A stretch of 56,604 nucleotides of DNA from Candidatus Prevotella equi. GTDB taxonomy: Bacteria > Bacteroidota > Bacteroidia > Bacteroidales > Bacteroidaceae. The position numbers were made by a program, and so were the translations under genes. The notes beneath the pieces are model-generated. The model searched no databases. It was not told the DNA's origin and worked only from the letters and a program-made list of their open reading frames with translations. Position 1 is the first letter of the stretch. Each line of letters opens with the position of its first letter. The stretch lies in NCBI GenBank assembly GCA_018065145.1, contig JAGHTW010000057.1:1-56604 (forward strand), in the 5' to 3' direction. Positions 36,215-44,381 of the stretch are shown piece by piece.

Positions 36215-37138
36215 ATGAAAGATTACATAGTAGGACTGGGAGAAATACTCTTCGACTGCCTCCCTGACGGAAAGAAACTCGGCGGAGCACCCGCCAACTT
36301 CGCCTACCACGTTAGCCAACTCGGTCTCAACGGCATCGCCGTATCAGCCATAGGCAACGATGAAGACGGAGAATTAGTAAAGAAAGAACTCGAGCCACGC
36401 AACCTGCAGACACACCTGGAAGTAGTAAAAGAACCAACAGGCACCGTACAGGTCACACTCTCAGGCAACGGCATCCCACAGTATGACATCTGCCTCGGCG
36501 TAGCATACGACAACATACCATGGACACCAGCCATCGAAGACATTGCAAGGAACGCACGCGCCGTTTGCTTCGGTTCTCTCGCACAGCGCACAGCCGTAAG
36601 TCGAAACACCATATACAAATTCCTCGACACCATGCCACAGCTCGGCACCTTCAAGGTCTTCGACATCAACCTGCGTCAGCAGTGGTACTCACGCGAGTTA
36701 ATAGAAGAATCACTGAAACGCTGCAACGTTCTCAAGATTAACGACGAAGAAATCATCACCGTAGCATCCCTCCTCGACCTCGACGAAATAATTGGAGTAA
36801 ACCCACAAGAAGAACTCCTGCAGCCAGTATCATTCGAAGACCAGGTACGCGACCTCATCCGCATCTACGACCTGCAGATGGTAGTGCTCACCTGCGGTGC
36901 CTTCGGATCATACGTCATCACGAGCGACGAGTTATCCTTCCAGCCAACGCCAAAGGTAAAGGTTGCCGATACCGTAGGCGCAGGCGACTCCTTCACAGGA
37001 TCCTTCTGCGCTGCTATCCTGGCAGGAAAATCGATAAAGGAAGCCCACAAGATAGGTGTTGACGTATCAGCATTCGTCTGCACACAAAACGGCGCCATGC
37101 CTACATACCCAGAAGAACTCATAAAACGAGTAAAGTAA
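36215..37138 (+). CDS. PfkB-family fructokinase
   Basis: A 307-residue ribokinase-family enzyme. The first signature is GGAPANFAYHVSQLG (about 22-36) and the second is DTVGAGDSFTGSF with catalytic Asp in GAGD (about 254). Fructose as substrate is inferred from its place at the end of the fructan PUL, just after the MFS transporter. It makes fructose 6-phosphate for glycolysis. A strong terminator follows. Confidence 0.9.
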   Translation: MKDYIVGLGEILFDCLPDGKKLGGAPANFAYHVSQLGLNGIAVSAIGNDEDGELVKKELEPRNLQTHLEVVKEPTGTVQVTLSGNGIPQYDICLGVAYDNIPWTPAIEDIARNARAVCFGSLAQRTAVSRNTIYKFLDTMPQLGTFKVFDINLRQQWYSRELIEESLKRCNVLKINDEEIITVASLLDLDEIIGVNPQEELLQPVSFEDQVRDLIRIYDLQMVVLTCGAFGSYVITSDELSFQPTPKVKVADTVGAGDSFTGSFCAAILAGKSIKEAHKIGVDVSAFVCTQNGAMPTYPEELIKRVK

Positions 37139-37140
37139 CA

Positions 37141-37186
37141 AAAAAACGTCCGCTGACAACACACAGTTGCAGCGGACGGCTTTTTT
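37141..37186 (+). terminator. Terminator of the fructan PUL
   Basis: CGTCCGCTG pairs with CAGCGGACG around a loop that itself contains CAAC/GTTG, preceded by an A-run and followed by six T residues. Confidence 0.92.
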
Positions 37187-37228
37187 GGGTTACAATTAGC
37201 AGGCTCATTCAAAAAAAACAAAGAAAAA

Positions 37229-37260
37229 TTTGGCGGTTTGAAAGAAAAGTATTAATTTTG
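37229..37260 (+). promoter_or_regulatory. Promoter of the aromatic amino acid operon
   Basis: TTTG (37229-37232) and TAATTTTG (37253-37260), 20 bases apart, match the Bacteroidota consensus closely. Transcription should start near 37266, about 48 bases before the leader ORF and 226 bases before pheA. Confidence 0.85.
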
Positions 37261-37313
37261 CAACCGATATAAGGCAATAGTAACGCCGTTTGAAGAAAAA
37301 TAACAAGAGAAAA

Positions 37314-37391
37314 ATGAATCAGTCATACGCTTCTTATTTTTATTTTTATTCATACTTTGCAGAGTTCTGTAAGGCGGGATGTTGCGTATAA
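37314..37391 (+). CDS. Phe/Tyr-rich leader peptide of the aromatic operon
   Basis: A 25-codon ORF, ATG 37314 to TAA 37389-37391. Five Tyr and four Phe codons make up nine of 25; residues 8-15 read YFYFYSYF. It has no resemblance to a functional protein and lies between a good promoter and an intrinsic terminator, ahead of pheA, DAHP synthase-chorismate mutase and tyrA. This is the architecture of a leader peptide whose translation rate reports the supply of charged tRNA-Phe and tRNA-Tyr. The last codons (Ala21 to Cys24) form the 5' arm of the antiterminator. Confidence 0.85.
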   Translation: MNQSYASYFYFYSYFAEFCKAGCCV

Positions 37392-37471
37392 GTTCAACAT
37401 AAGACAAGAAAAGCAAAACATAAACATTGCAATGTCCCGCATAGTACAAGACTATACGGGACATTTTTTTT
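37374..37471 (+). promoter_or_regulatory. Transcription attenuator: antiterminator and intrinsic terminator
   Basis: Antiterminator: GCGGGATGTTGC (37374-37385) pairs with GCAATGTCCCGC (37429-37440), 12 bp including two G-U pairs. Terminator: AATGTCCCG (37431-37439) pairs with CGGGACATT (37457-37465), extended by ATAGT/ACTAT around loop ACAAG, followed by eight T residues (37464-37471). The two structures share 37431-37440 and exclude each other. A ribosome stalled at codons 8-15 (37335-37358) leaves the antiterminator arm free; one reaching the stop codon covers it and lets the terminator form. Confidence 0.85.
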
Positions 37472-37491
37472 AACACATTAATAAAAAAAGA

Positions 37492-38322
37492 ATGAAAAGG
37501 ATTGCAATACAGGGTGAGATAGGTAGTTTTCACGATATCACAGCGCATCACTACTTCGAGGGGGAGCAGTTGCAGATTATCTGTTGCTCTACGTTTGAGG
37601 ATGTTTTTGAGAACATGAAACAAGACCCTACCGTCATCGGCATCATGGCTATAGAGAATACCATCGCCGGATCGCTGTTGCACAATTACGAATTGCTTCG
37701 TCAGAGCGGCATGGCCGTTGTTGGTGAGCATAAGACACATATCAGTCACTGCATCTGTGCATTGCCGGGACAGAAGCTGGATGACCTCACTGAGGTTCAC
37801 TCTCACCCGGTTGCTCTGGCGCAGTGTAACAAATATCTCAGCAAGCACCAGAACTTGAAGATGGTGGAGGATGAGGATACCGCTGGTTCTGCTAAATGGA
37901 TAGCAGAGAATAACATGACGGGCGTTGCTGCGCTGTGTCATGCTGACGCGGCTGCTTTGTATGGTCTTGAGGTTTTGGAGAACCACATAGAGGACAATCC
38001 GCATAACTTCACTCGATTCCTGGTGATGACGGACCCTCGCAAGGCGGACTTCCTGCGCGCTATCAACGAGTCTGACAAGTCGAGCATCGTGTTCTCGTTG
38101 CCTCACGAGGAGGGTTCGTTGTCGCAGGTATTGTCGATTCTCTCGTTCTATCGCATCAATCTCACAAAGATTCAGTCGCTGCCTATCATTGGCAGGGAAT
38201 GGGAGTATATGTTCTACGTTGATGTGACGTATGATGACCTGACACGTTACCGACAGAGCATTGATGCTATCACGCCGCTGACAAAGGATCTCATCATTCT
38301 GGGAGAGTATAAGGCGCGTTAA
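37492..38322 (+). CDS. pheA: Prephenate dehydratase
   Basis: A 276-residue monofunctional prephenate dehydratase giving phenylpyruvate in phenylalanine synthesis. The N-terminal type II periplasmic-binding-like catalytic domain (about 1-180) has GEIGSFHD, AIENTIAGSL and the catalytic NFTRF block (Thr174-Phe176). The C-terminal ACT domain (about 196-276) has HEEGSLSQVL and KIQSLP. The ESRP motif that contacts feedback phenylalanine in characterised enzymes reads QSLP here (228-231), so allosteric control may differ. It is the first gene after the attenuator. Confidence 0.93.
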   Translation: MKRIAIQGEIGSFHDITAHHYFEGEQLQIICCSTFEDVFENMKQDPTVIGIMAIENTIAGSLLHNYELLRQSGMAVVGEHKTHISHCICALPGQKLDDLTEVHSHPVALAQCNKYLSKHQNLKMVEDEDTAGSAKWIAENNMTGVAALCHADAAALYGLEVLENHIEDNPHNFTRFLVMTDPRKADFLRAINESDKSSIVFSLPHEEGSLSQVLSILSFYRINLTKIQSLPIIGREWEYMFYVDVTYDDLTRYRQSIDAITPLTKDLIILGEYKAR

Positions 38323-38367
38323 TTGAAAATTGAAAGTTGAAAATTGAAAATGGAAAATGGAAAATTA
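38323..38367. repeat. AT-rich iterative spacer (ATTGAAA/ATGGAAA units)
   Basis: Six iterations of a seven- to nine-base unit (TTGAAAATTGAAAGTTGAAA and variants) directly after pheA, before the secreted protein gene. The complementary unit TTTTCAATT occurs before thiL and before the S41 peptidase. Confidence 0.75.
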
Positions 38368-38378
38368 ATACCCACTAT

Positions 38379-39932
38379 ATGAAAAAGATTTTACTTCTTG
38401 CGTTGGTAGTTTTATCTACTTTCTGCACTGCTCAGGCGGACTTGACTGAGACTGTTGTTTTACAGAATGATTTTGAAAAGGGTGAGACTCTCTTTGAGCC
38501 GGTTTCACGTATCAGTGTTTCAAACAAGATGAGTTCTGACATTGGCTCAAAGGTTGTTCATTTCCGTACGGACTATAACTCTATCAATGGTTACTCGTTC
38601 GCTACCGTTCACTTCGGTTCGAAGACGGCGGGAGCACGCAAGGTGAAGATTGAGTTTGACTTCTATATGGACGAGGTAAATCCGAACTATGCGCAGTATT
38701 TCACTATCCGTGACGGCAATGCTGTGCCAGAGTTTGGTAAGACGGTGTATTCTGACGGTGGCGCATTCTTCTATCTCGGTGAGTGCCGCAGCGGACAGGG
38801 TGTAAACTACTGGAGTATCAATGGTGACTATACGAGCAAGGATACAAAGTCTTACTTCAACAAATGGCTTCACGTAATGGTTCTCGTTGACGTCAAAGGC
38901 AAGAGCGTTGACTATACCATTACAACAAAGGATCGTGGCATCGTGCTCAACGAAGCGAAGGAGATTCCTTTCGCTAACAAGAGGGCTATGTCATGTTCGC
39001 AGATTGACTTCTTCGCTGATGTCAATAGCACTGACGCATACTTTGACAATCTCGTGATTACGAAGTATTCTGACCCTTCTTCTGTTCCTACTTCATACAA
39101 TGTCACGTTCAAGGATAAGGATGGTGCGGTGCTGAAGCCTAAGATGGTGTATTTCTGTAATGTCGGCGAGACATTCATGGCGAACGAGCTTGACTTGAAT
39201 ACTTTCTTCAACAAGGATGGTAACGTGAAGTATATCTATAAGTCTGGCAACATTCCTGGCGTTGCTGTTCGCAGCGGTCGTGAGAATAACATCAACCTTG
39301 TCTTTGATGCGCATCACCAGATAGACTATAGCGTGAAAGCGATGAAGGGCACTGAGGAGTTAGGCATTGCTGCTACGGGCAAGGGTTATATCGACGGCAC
39401 GAGCATTGCCGCATGGAACAAGTACATAAAGCATAACGGCATGTGGTACGAGACGGTGGCACCATACAGCAAGTATGTTGACTCGGAGGTCAGCGAGGTG
39501 CAGTACCGCGATGCTTACATAGAGTATTTCTTTGAATGTGAGGATCTCACCATGTCTCACGCTGCTGCTGCAACGGAGATTCATTCTGGCTACTCTGGCT
39601 CACAGGCACCACGTCACTATGGTTACACAACGCCTGATGGTGTGGTGACAACGAGTTACTGGAGCACTCCTGCACTGGAGCGCGGCGGCATATTCACAAT
39701 GAAGATTCCATATACTCGTAGTTCCAAGACTAACTCTACCATCAACATCTGCATACAGACGCCTGACGGTGAGATAAAGGATACGGGTCGCACGCTGACC
39801 AGTGTTGCACAGGAGGGGCTCTTCAAGGTTGACAACCTGGAGATTCCTGATGGCTGCGCCCTCGTATTATATAATAAGGTGGGAAAGAATTCAAACATAT
39901 ACATGGACTATATCGCTCTTAGCAGAAAGTAA
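38379..39932 (+). CDS. Secreted protein of unknown function inside the aromatic operon
   Basis: A 517-residue exported protein with a type I signal peptide (about 1-19). Residues about 20-225 look like a concanavalin A/LamG-like beta-sandwich (VKIEFDFYMDE, YWSINGDY, and AYFDNLVITKYS at its end). A middle segment begins SYNVTFKDKDGAVL, and the C-terminal part (about 355-517) looks like another beta-sandwich ending in IYMDYIALSRK, a typical closing strand of carbohydrate-binding modules. No catalytic motif is recognised. It has nothing evident to do with aromatic amino acids, yet it sits between pheA and the aminotransferase with no promoter box visible ahead of it. ATG 38379 is chosen for the signal peptide; the open frame to 38337 is made of spacer repeats. 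Confidence 0.75.
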   Translation: MKKILLLALVVLSTFCTAQADLTETVVLQNDFEKGETLFEPVSRISVSNKMSSDIGSKVVHFRTDYNSINGYSFATVHFGSKTAGARKVKIEFDFYMDEVNPNYAQYFTIRDGNAVPEFGKTVYSDGGAFFYLGECRSGQGVNYWSINGDYTSKDTKSYFNKWLHVMVLVDVKGKSVDYTITTKDRGIVLNEAKEIPFANKRAMSCSQIDFFADVNSTDAYFDNLVITKYSDPSSVPTSYNVTFKDKDGAVLKPKMVYFCNVGETFMANELDLNTFFNKDGNVKYIYKSGNIPGVAVRSGRENNINLVFDAHHQIDYSVKAMKGTEELGIAATGKGYIDGTSIAAWNKYIKHNGMWYETVAPYSKYVDSEVSEVQYRDAYIEYFFECEDLTMSHAAAATEIHSGYSGSQAPRHYGYTTPDGVVTTSYWSTPALERGGIFTMKIPYTRSSKTNSTINICIQTPDGEIKDTGRTLTSVAQEGLFKVDNLEIPDGCALVLYNKVGKNSNIYMDYIALSRK

Positions 39933-39937
39933 AGTTT

Positions 39938-40075
39938 TAAAAGTTAGAGGAAGTCAAAGGAAGTTAGAAGAAGTTAGAAGAAGTTAGAGGACGAATGTAT
40001 TGACGCTTAAAGGGATTGTAGTAATGTCCTTTAACTTCCTATAACTCCCTATAACTTCCCATAACTCCCTAGAAT
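39938..40075. repeat. Iterated GAAGTTAGA / TCCCTATAACT inverted spacer
   Basis: Left arm (39945-39990) iterates GAAGTTAGAA on a purine-rich strand; right arm (40018-40070) iterates TAACTTCCTATAACTCCC, roughly its reverse complement. Together they could fold a long imperfect hairpin between the secreted protein gene and the aminotransferase gene. Confidence 0.7.
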
Positions 40076-40101
40076 AAATATATAATAAATAAAAGAAGAA
40101 A

Positions 40102-41271
40102 ATGATACAACCAGCAGATCGTCTTTCGACGGTACAAGAATACTACTTCAGCAGAAAGTTGAAGGAGGTAGCAGCGCTCAACGCACAGGGTAAGGACATC
40201 ATCAGCCTTGCCATTGGTTCTCCTGACATGCCACCTTCACAGGCTACAATAGACAAACTTTGCAAGACTGCTTACGACCCTTCGGCACATGGTTATCAGC
40301 CAACGATGGGCATACCAGAGCTGCGCGAGGCAATGGCGTATTTCTATAAGCGTTGGTATAACGTGGAACTGGACCCTAAGACGGAGATACAGCCTATGAT
40401 TGGTTCCAAGGAGGCGATACTGCATGTGACTCTGGCGTTCTGTAATCCTGGCGATGAGGTATTGGTGCCTAACCCTGGCTATCCTACATACACCTCGCTG
40501 TCAAAGATTCTTGGACAGAAGATAGTGAACTATGACCTGAAGGAGAACGATGGCTGGCAGCCTGACTTTGAGCAGCTGGAGGCGATGGACCTGTCAAAGG
40601 TGAAGCTGATGTGGACGAACTATCCTAACATGCCAACGGGTGGCAATGCGCGTCGCGAGACATACGAGAGGCTCGTGAAGTTTGCCAAGGAGCATAACAT
40701 CGTGGTGGTGAATGATAACCCTTATTCGTTTATCATCAACGACAATCCACAGTCTATACTGCAGATACCGGGAGCGAAGGATTGCTGCATAGAGTTCAAC
40801 TCTATGTCGAAGAGCCATAACATGCCTGGATGGCGCGTGGGTATGGTTGCGACAAACAGTGAGTTCATCTCTTGGATACTGAAGATAAAGTCGAATATCG
40901 ACTCTGGAATGTTCCGCGGTATTCAGCTTGCTGCTGCTGAGGCATATCACAACGATGATGCGTGGCACAAGGAGTATAACTATGATAACTACAAGCGCCG
41001 CCGCATAATAGCAGAGCAGATAATGGACGTGCTGAACTGTAAGTATGACAAGGAGAGCGTGGGAATGTTCCTCTGGGGACGCATACCAGAACACTATGCT
41101 ACCTGCGAAGAGCTGACAGAGAAGATACTGCACGAGGCTAGCGTTTTCATCACACCGGGCTTCATCTTCGGAAGCAACGGAGAGCGATACATTCGCATCT
41201 CGCTCTGCGCTAAGGACGAGAAGATGCAGGAAGCACTGGAGAGAATTAACAAATTGAAAATTGAAAATTGA
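40102..41271 (+). CDS. Class I/II PLP aminotransferase of the aromatic operon
   Basis: A 389-residue PLP-dependent aminotransferase of fold type I. The PLP lysine lies in SMSKSHNMPGWRVGM; GSKEAILH and PNPGYPTYTS are further family motifs. Its place between pheA and the DAHP synthase gene points to transamination of phenylpyruvate and 4-hydroxyphenylpyruvate, though the sequence also resembles LL-diaminopimelate and alanine aminotransferases. Confidence 0.85.
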   Translation: MIQPADRLSTVQEYYFSRKLKEVAALNAQGKDIISLAIGSPDMPPSQATIDKLCKTAYDPSAHGYQPTMGIPELREAMAYFYKRWYNVELDPKTEIQPMIGSKEAILHVTLAFCNPGDEVLVPNPGYPTYTSLSKILGQKIVNYDLKENDGWQPDFEQLEAMDLSKVKLMWTNYPNMPTGGNARRETYERLVKFAKEHNIVVVNDNPYSFIINDNPQSILQIPGAKDCCIEFNSMSKSHNMPGWRVGMVATNSEFISWILKIKSNIDSGMFRGIQLAAAEAYHNDDAWHKEYNYDNYKRRRIIAEQIMDVLNCKYDKESVGMFLWGRIPEHYATCEELTEKILHEASVFITPGFIFGSNGERYIRISLCAKDEKMQEALERINKLKIEN

Positions 41272-41278
41272 AAATTGA

Positions 41279-41350
41279 AAGCGCCGAAGGCGGGCTCACT
41301 GACTGAACAGTGCGTGTCTGCGCAGCAGGCGCACGATCAGCGAAGGAAGT
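41279..41350 (+). repeat. GC-rich hairpin cluster in the aminotransferase-DAHP synthase gap
   Basis: Within an otherwise AT-rich spacer lie CGCC-GAA-GGCG, CACTG-ACTGAA-CAGTG and a CTGC-GCA-GCAG hairpin in GTG/CAC context. It is flanked on both sides by ATTGAAA iterations (41256-41279 and 41353-41370), which gives it the look of an insert. Confidence 0.65.
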
Positions 41351-41374
41351 AAAATTGAAAAAATTGAAAAATAT

Positions 41375-42439
41375 ATGGAATTAGAATTATCGGCATTGAA
41401 TTTGCCAAGCGATAACAAACGCCCTTTCGTCATTGCTGGACCATGTTCTGCAGAGACGGAAGAACAAGTAATGAATACTGCTAAGGACCTTGCCATCAAG
41501 GGTTGCCACATCTTCCGCGCTGGTGTGTGGAAGCCTCGTACGAAGCCAGGTGGCTTTGAGGGACATGGTGAGCCTGCACTGAAGTGGATGGCTCAGGTGA
41601 AGGAGGATACCAAGATGATGGTGGGCACTGAGGTGGCTACGCCTGAGCACGTGGAGCTGGCGATGAAGTACGGCATGGATATCCTGTGGATTGGTGCACG
41701 TACATCAGCAAACCCTTTTGCCATGCAGCAGTTGGCTGACTCTATGAAGGGCATTGACGTGCCAGTGTTCGTAAAGAACCCTGTAAACCCTGACCTTGAG
41801 TTGTGGATTGGTGCTTTGGAGCGTCTGAACGCTGCGGGCATAAAGAGACTGGGTGCTATACACCGTGGCTTCTCTTCGTTCGACAAGTCAATGTATCGTA
41901 ACGCTCCTATGTGGCAGATTCCTATTGAGCTGCGCCGTCGTATTCCTGAACTACCTATCTGCTGTGACCCTTCACACATGGGTGGACGTCGCGAACTCAT
42001 AGCTCCGCTGTCTCAGCAGGCGCTTGACCTGGGATTCGATGGTTTGATGATAGAGTCACACTGCGACCCTGACAAGGCATGGAGCGATGCTAAGCAGCAG
42101 GTGACACCAGAGGTATGCGACTACATCGTTGGCATGCTCGTAGCTCGTGATAATCCTGTTTCTACAGAGAACATCAAACAGCTGCGCTCACAGATTGACC
42201 AGATAGACAACGACCTGATGGAGATGCTCGCTAAGCGTATGCGTGTGTGCCGTGAGATTGGCCAGTATAAGAAGGAGCATAACATCACCGTACTTCAGAC
42301 TGACCGTTACAACGAGATTCTTGATAAGCGTGGCGTGCAGGGCTCGCTGACTGGTATGTCGGCAGACTTCGTCAAGCAGATATTCGAGCATATCCACGAA
42401 GAGTCTGTTCGTCAGCAGTTGGAAATCATTAACAAGTAA
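41375..42439 (+). CDS. Bifunctional DAHP synthase / chorismate mutase
   Basis: A 354-residue fusion. Residues about 1-260 form a type I-beta DAHP synthase (KDPG aldolase-like; PFVIAGPCSAETEEQV, GTEVATPEHVELA, CDPSHMGGRREL), the first step of the shikimate pathway. Residues about 265-354 form an AroQ-type chorismate mutase (QLRSQIDQIDNDLMEMLAKR, IGQYKKEHNI). Such fusions usually allow feedback by prephenate or chorismate through the mutase domain. It is followed 11 bases later by tyrA. Confidence 0.93.
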   Translation: MELELSALNLPSDNKRPFVIAGPCSAETEEQVMNTAKDLAIKGCHIFRAGVWKPRTKPGGFEGHGEPALKWMAQVKEDTKMMVGTEVATPEHVELAMKYGMDILWIGARTSANPFAMQQLADSMKGIDVPVFVKNPVNPDLELWIGALERLNAAGIKRLGAIHRGFSSFDKSMYRNAPMWQIPIELRRRIPELPICCDPSHMGGRRELIAPLSQQALDLGFDGLMIESHCDPDKAWSDAKQQVTPEVCDYIVGMLVARDNPVSTENIKQLRSQIDQIDNDLMEMLAKRMRVCREIGQYKKEHNITVLQTDRYNEILDKRGVQGSLTGMSADFVKQIFEHIHEESVRQQLEIINK

Positions 42440-42450
42440 GAGAAAGGAAC

Positions 42451-43245
42451 ATGAAGATATTAATTCTTGGAGCAGGAAAGATGGGGTCTTTCTTCATTGA
42501 CCTGCTGAGCTTCGATCATGAGGTGGGCGTTTATGAGAAGGATCCTAAGCGCTTGAGATTTACATACAACTGCCAGAGATTCACGGAACTGGAGGAGATT
42601 CGTGAGTTTAAGCCTGAATTGTGCATCAATGCCGCTACGGTGAAATACACAATACCTGCTTTCAACGATGTCATACCTTATCTGCCGGAGGATTGTATCC
42701 TTAGCGATATAGCATCCGTAAAAACAGGATTGAAGGAGTTCTATGAGAGTACTGGTCGCCGCTATGTAAGCACCCACCCTATGTTCGGTCCTACATTCGC
42801 TAACCTCAACCAGCTGTCAGAGGAGAACGCTATCATCATCAGCGAGGGCGACTACATGGGTCGCTGCTTCTTCAAGGACCTGTACAGCAAACTGGACCTG
42901 AACATCTACGAATACACTTTCGAAGAGCACGACAAGACAGTGGCTTACTCGCTGTCTATTCCTTTCGTTTCTACCTTCGTTTTCTCTGCGGTGATGAAGC
43001 ATCAGGATGCTCCTGGTACTACATTCAAGAGACATCTGCGCATCGCCAAGGGCGTACTGAACGAGGATGACTACCTGCTTCAGGAGGTTCTCTTCAACCC
43101 TTTCACACATGATCAGGTGGATCAGATACGTGCAGAGCTGAAGCAGTTGCTTGAGATTATCGACAACAGGGACGCTGCTGGCATGAAGGCATATCTGACA
43201 AAGATTCGCTCAAACGTAAAGCGCGACGTGGAGGCGTTGAAGTAA
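42451..43245 (+). CDS. tyrA: Prephenate dehydrogenase
   Basis: A 264-residue enzyme oxidising prephenate to 4-hydroxyphenylpyruvate for tyrosine. The NAD(P) loop is ILGAGKMGSFF at the N-terminus, the substrate region is STHPMFGPTFANLNQLS, and the helical C-terminal dimerisation part follows. There is no ACT or chorismate mutase domain. It is the last biosynthetic gene of the operon. Confidence 0.9.
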   Translation: MKILILGAGKMGSFFIDLLSFDHEVGVYEKDPKRLRFTYNCQRFTELEEIREFKPELCINAATVKYTIPAFNDVIPYLPEDCILSDIASVKTGLKEFYESTGRRYVSTHPMFGPTFANLNQLSEENAIIISEGDYMGRCFFKDLYSKLDLNIYEYTFEEHDKTVAYSLSIPFVSTFVFSAVMKHQDAPGTTFKRHLRIAKGVLNEDDYLLQEVLFNPFTHDQVDQIRAELKQLLEIIDNRDAAGMKAYLTKIRSNVKRDVEALK

Positions 43246-43268
43246 TTCATAATTCACAATTTGTAGTT

Positions 43269-44150
43269 ATGGCAAACAGCAAACTTATCATTGAGATACC
43301 ACCACTGAGTGAGAGCGACAGCTATTACCTCCAGGAAAGGCATAAGCCGGCTTTCAATTATCCGCTCCATAAGCATCATGCCTACGAACTGAACTTCGTA
43401 GAGAACTGCTGTGGGGCGCGACGTATTGTGGGTGATAAGATGGAGGTGCTATCCGACTTTGACCTTGCACTCATAGGATGTGACATGGAACACACATGGG
43501 AGCAGTATCACTGCATGGACAACCAGATTCATGAGATAACGATACAGATACCGCATGATTACTTCCCTGACTCTATTCTCAACCGTCGTGTGATGTCGCC
43601 GCTGAAAGAACTGTTTGACAGTTCTAAGTTAGGTGTTGCCTTTGGCATGAAAGCTATCATGACTGTATATGACAGACTGATGGAACTGACAAAATCAAAG
43701 CCAAGCTTTCATTCGGTGACGTTGCTCAACGAGATTTTGTATGACCTCGCAGCAAGCCACGATTACCACGTACTGTCCAGTTCGAGCTACGCCCATGTGG
43801 AGATACCGGTAACAAGTCGCAGGGTGCAGAAGATAAAAGACCACATTGACCAACACTACTCTGAGGAGATACGCATGGAGACGCTCTCAGGACTTGTCAG
43901 CATGACACCGAATGCTCTCAGCCGCTTCTTTAAGCAGCATACGAACCTGAGTATCTCGGAGTATATCAACGAAGTGAGAATAGGTCACGCTACACTGCTA
44001 CTGGTGGATAGCTCGCAGACGATAATTGAGATAAGTTACAAGTGCGGATTTAATACCATATCTAACTTCAACCGAACATTTAAAGCTATAAAGGGTGTTA
44101 CACCTACTGAATTTCGCGAGAGCTATAAGAAGAACGCTTACCTGATATAA
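43269..44150 (+). CDS. AraC family transcription regulator
   Basis: A 293-residue soluble regulator with an N-terminal cupin-like effector domain (FNYPLHKHHAYELNFV, about 29-44) and a C-terminal double helix-turn-helix (about 195-290; NALSRFFKQHTNLSISEYI and CGFNTISNFNRTFKAIKG). It lies 24 bases after tyrA but faces the beta-glucan PUL, and is its probable regulator. A strong terminator follows. Confidence 0.87.
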   Translation: MANSKLIIEIPPLSESDSYYLQERHKPAFNYPLHKHHAYELNFVENCCGARRIVGDKMEVLSDFDLALIGCDMEHTWEQYHCMDNQIHEITIQIPHDYFPDSILNRRVMSPLKELFDSSKLGVAFGMKAIMTVYDRLMELTKSKPSFHSVTLLNEILYDLAASHDYHVLSSSSYAHVEIPVTSRRVQKIKDHIDQHYSEEIRMETLSGLVSMTPNALSRFFKQHTNLSISEYINEVRIGHATLLLVDSSQTIIEISYKCGFNTISNFNRTFKAIKGVTPTEFRESYKKNAYLI

Positions 44151-44212
44151 CGACTCTTCTTACACCTTATTATAATATACATCTCGAGAGGAAGAAAACT
44201 CACAACATAAAT

Positions 44213-44260
44213 GAAGAGGATGCATCAAAACTAACTGTTTGGTGCATCCTCTTCTTTCTT
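44213..44260 (+). terminator. Terminator after the AraC regulator gene
   Basis: GAAGAGGATGCATCAAA pairs with TTTGGTGCATCCTCTTC (17 bp, one G-T pair) around ACTAACTG, followed by a T-rich tail. The rest of the 300-base gap (44151-44450) holds only the promoter box at 44382. Confidence 0.9.
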
Positions 44261-44381
44261 CGTTTTGTAGATATGATCGTTTTCTACCAGTAAATTATAC
44301 TATTATTGCAACATTATAACATTGGGTAGATTACGATTATTTATGGATAGAATTGTGTAATAGGATACACCATATTATTAA

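Noticed and set aside
37252..38106. 284-codon open frame on the minus strand across the leader and pheA
   Set aside because: It is antisense to a clear pheA gene and to the attenuator, has no promoter and no recognisable protein pattern.
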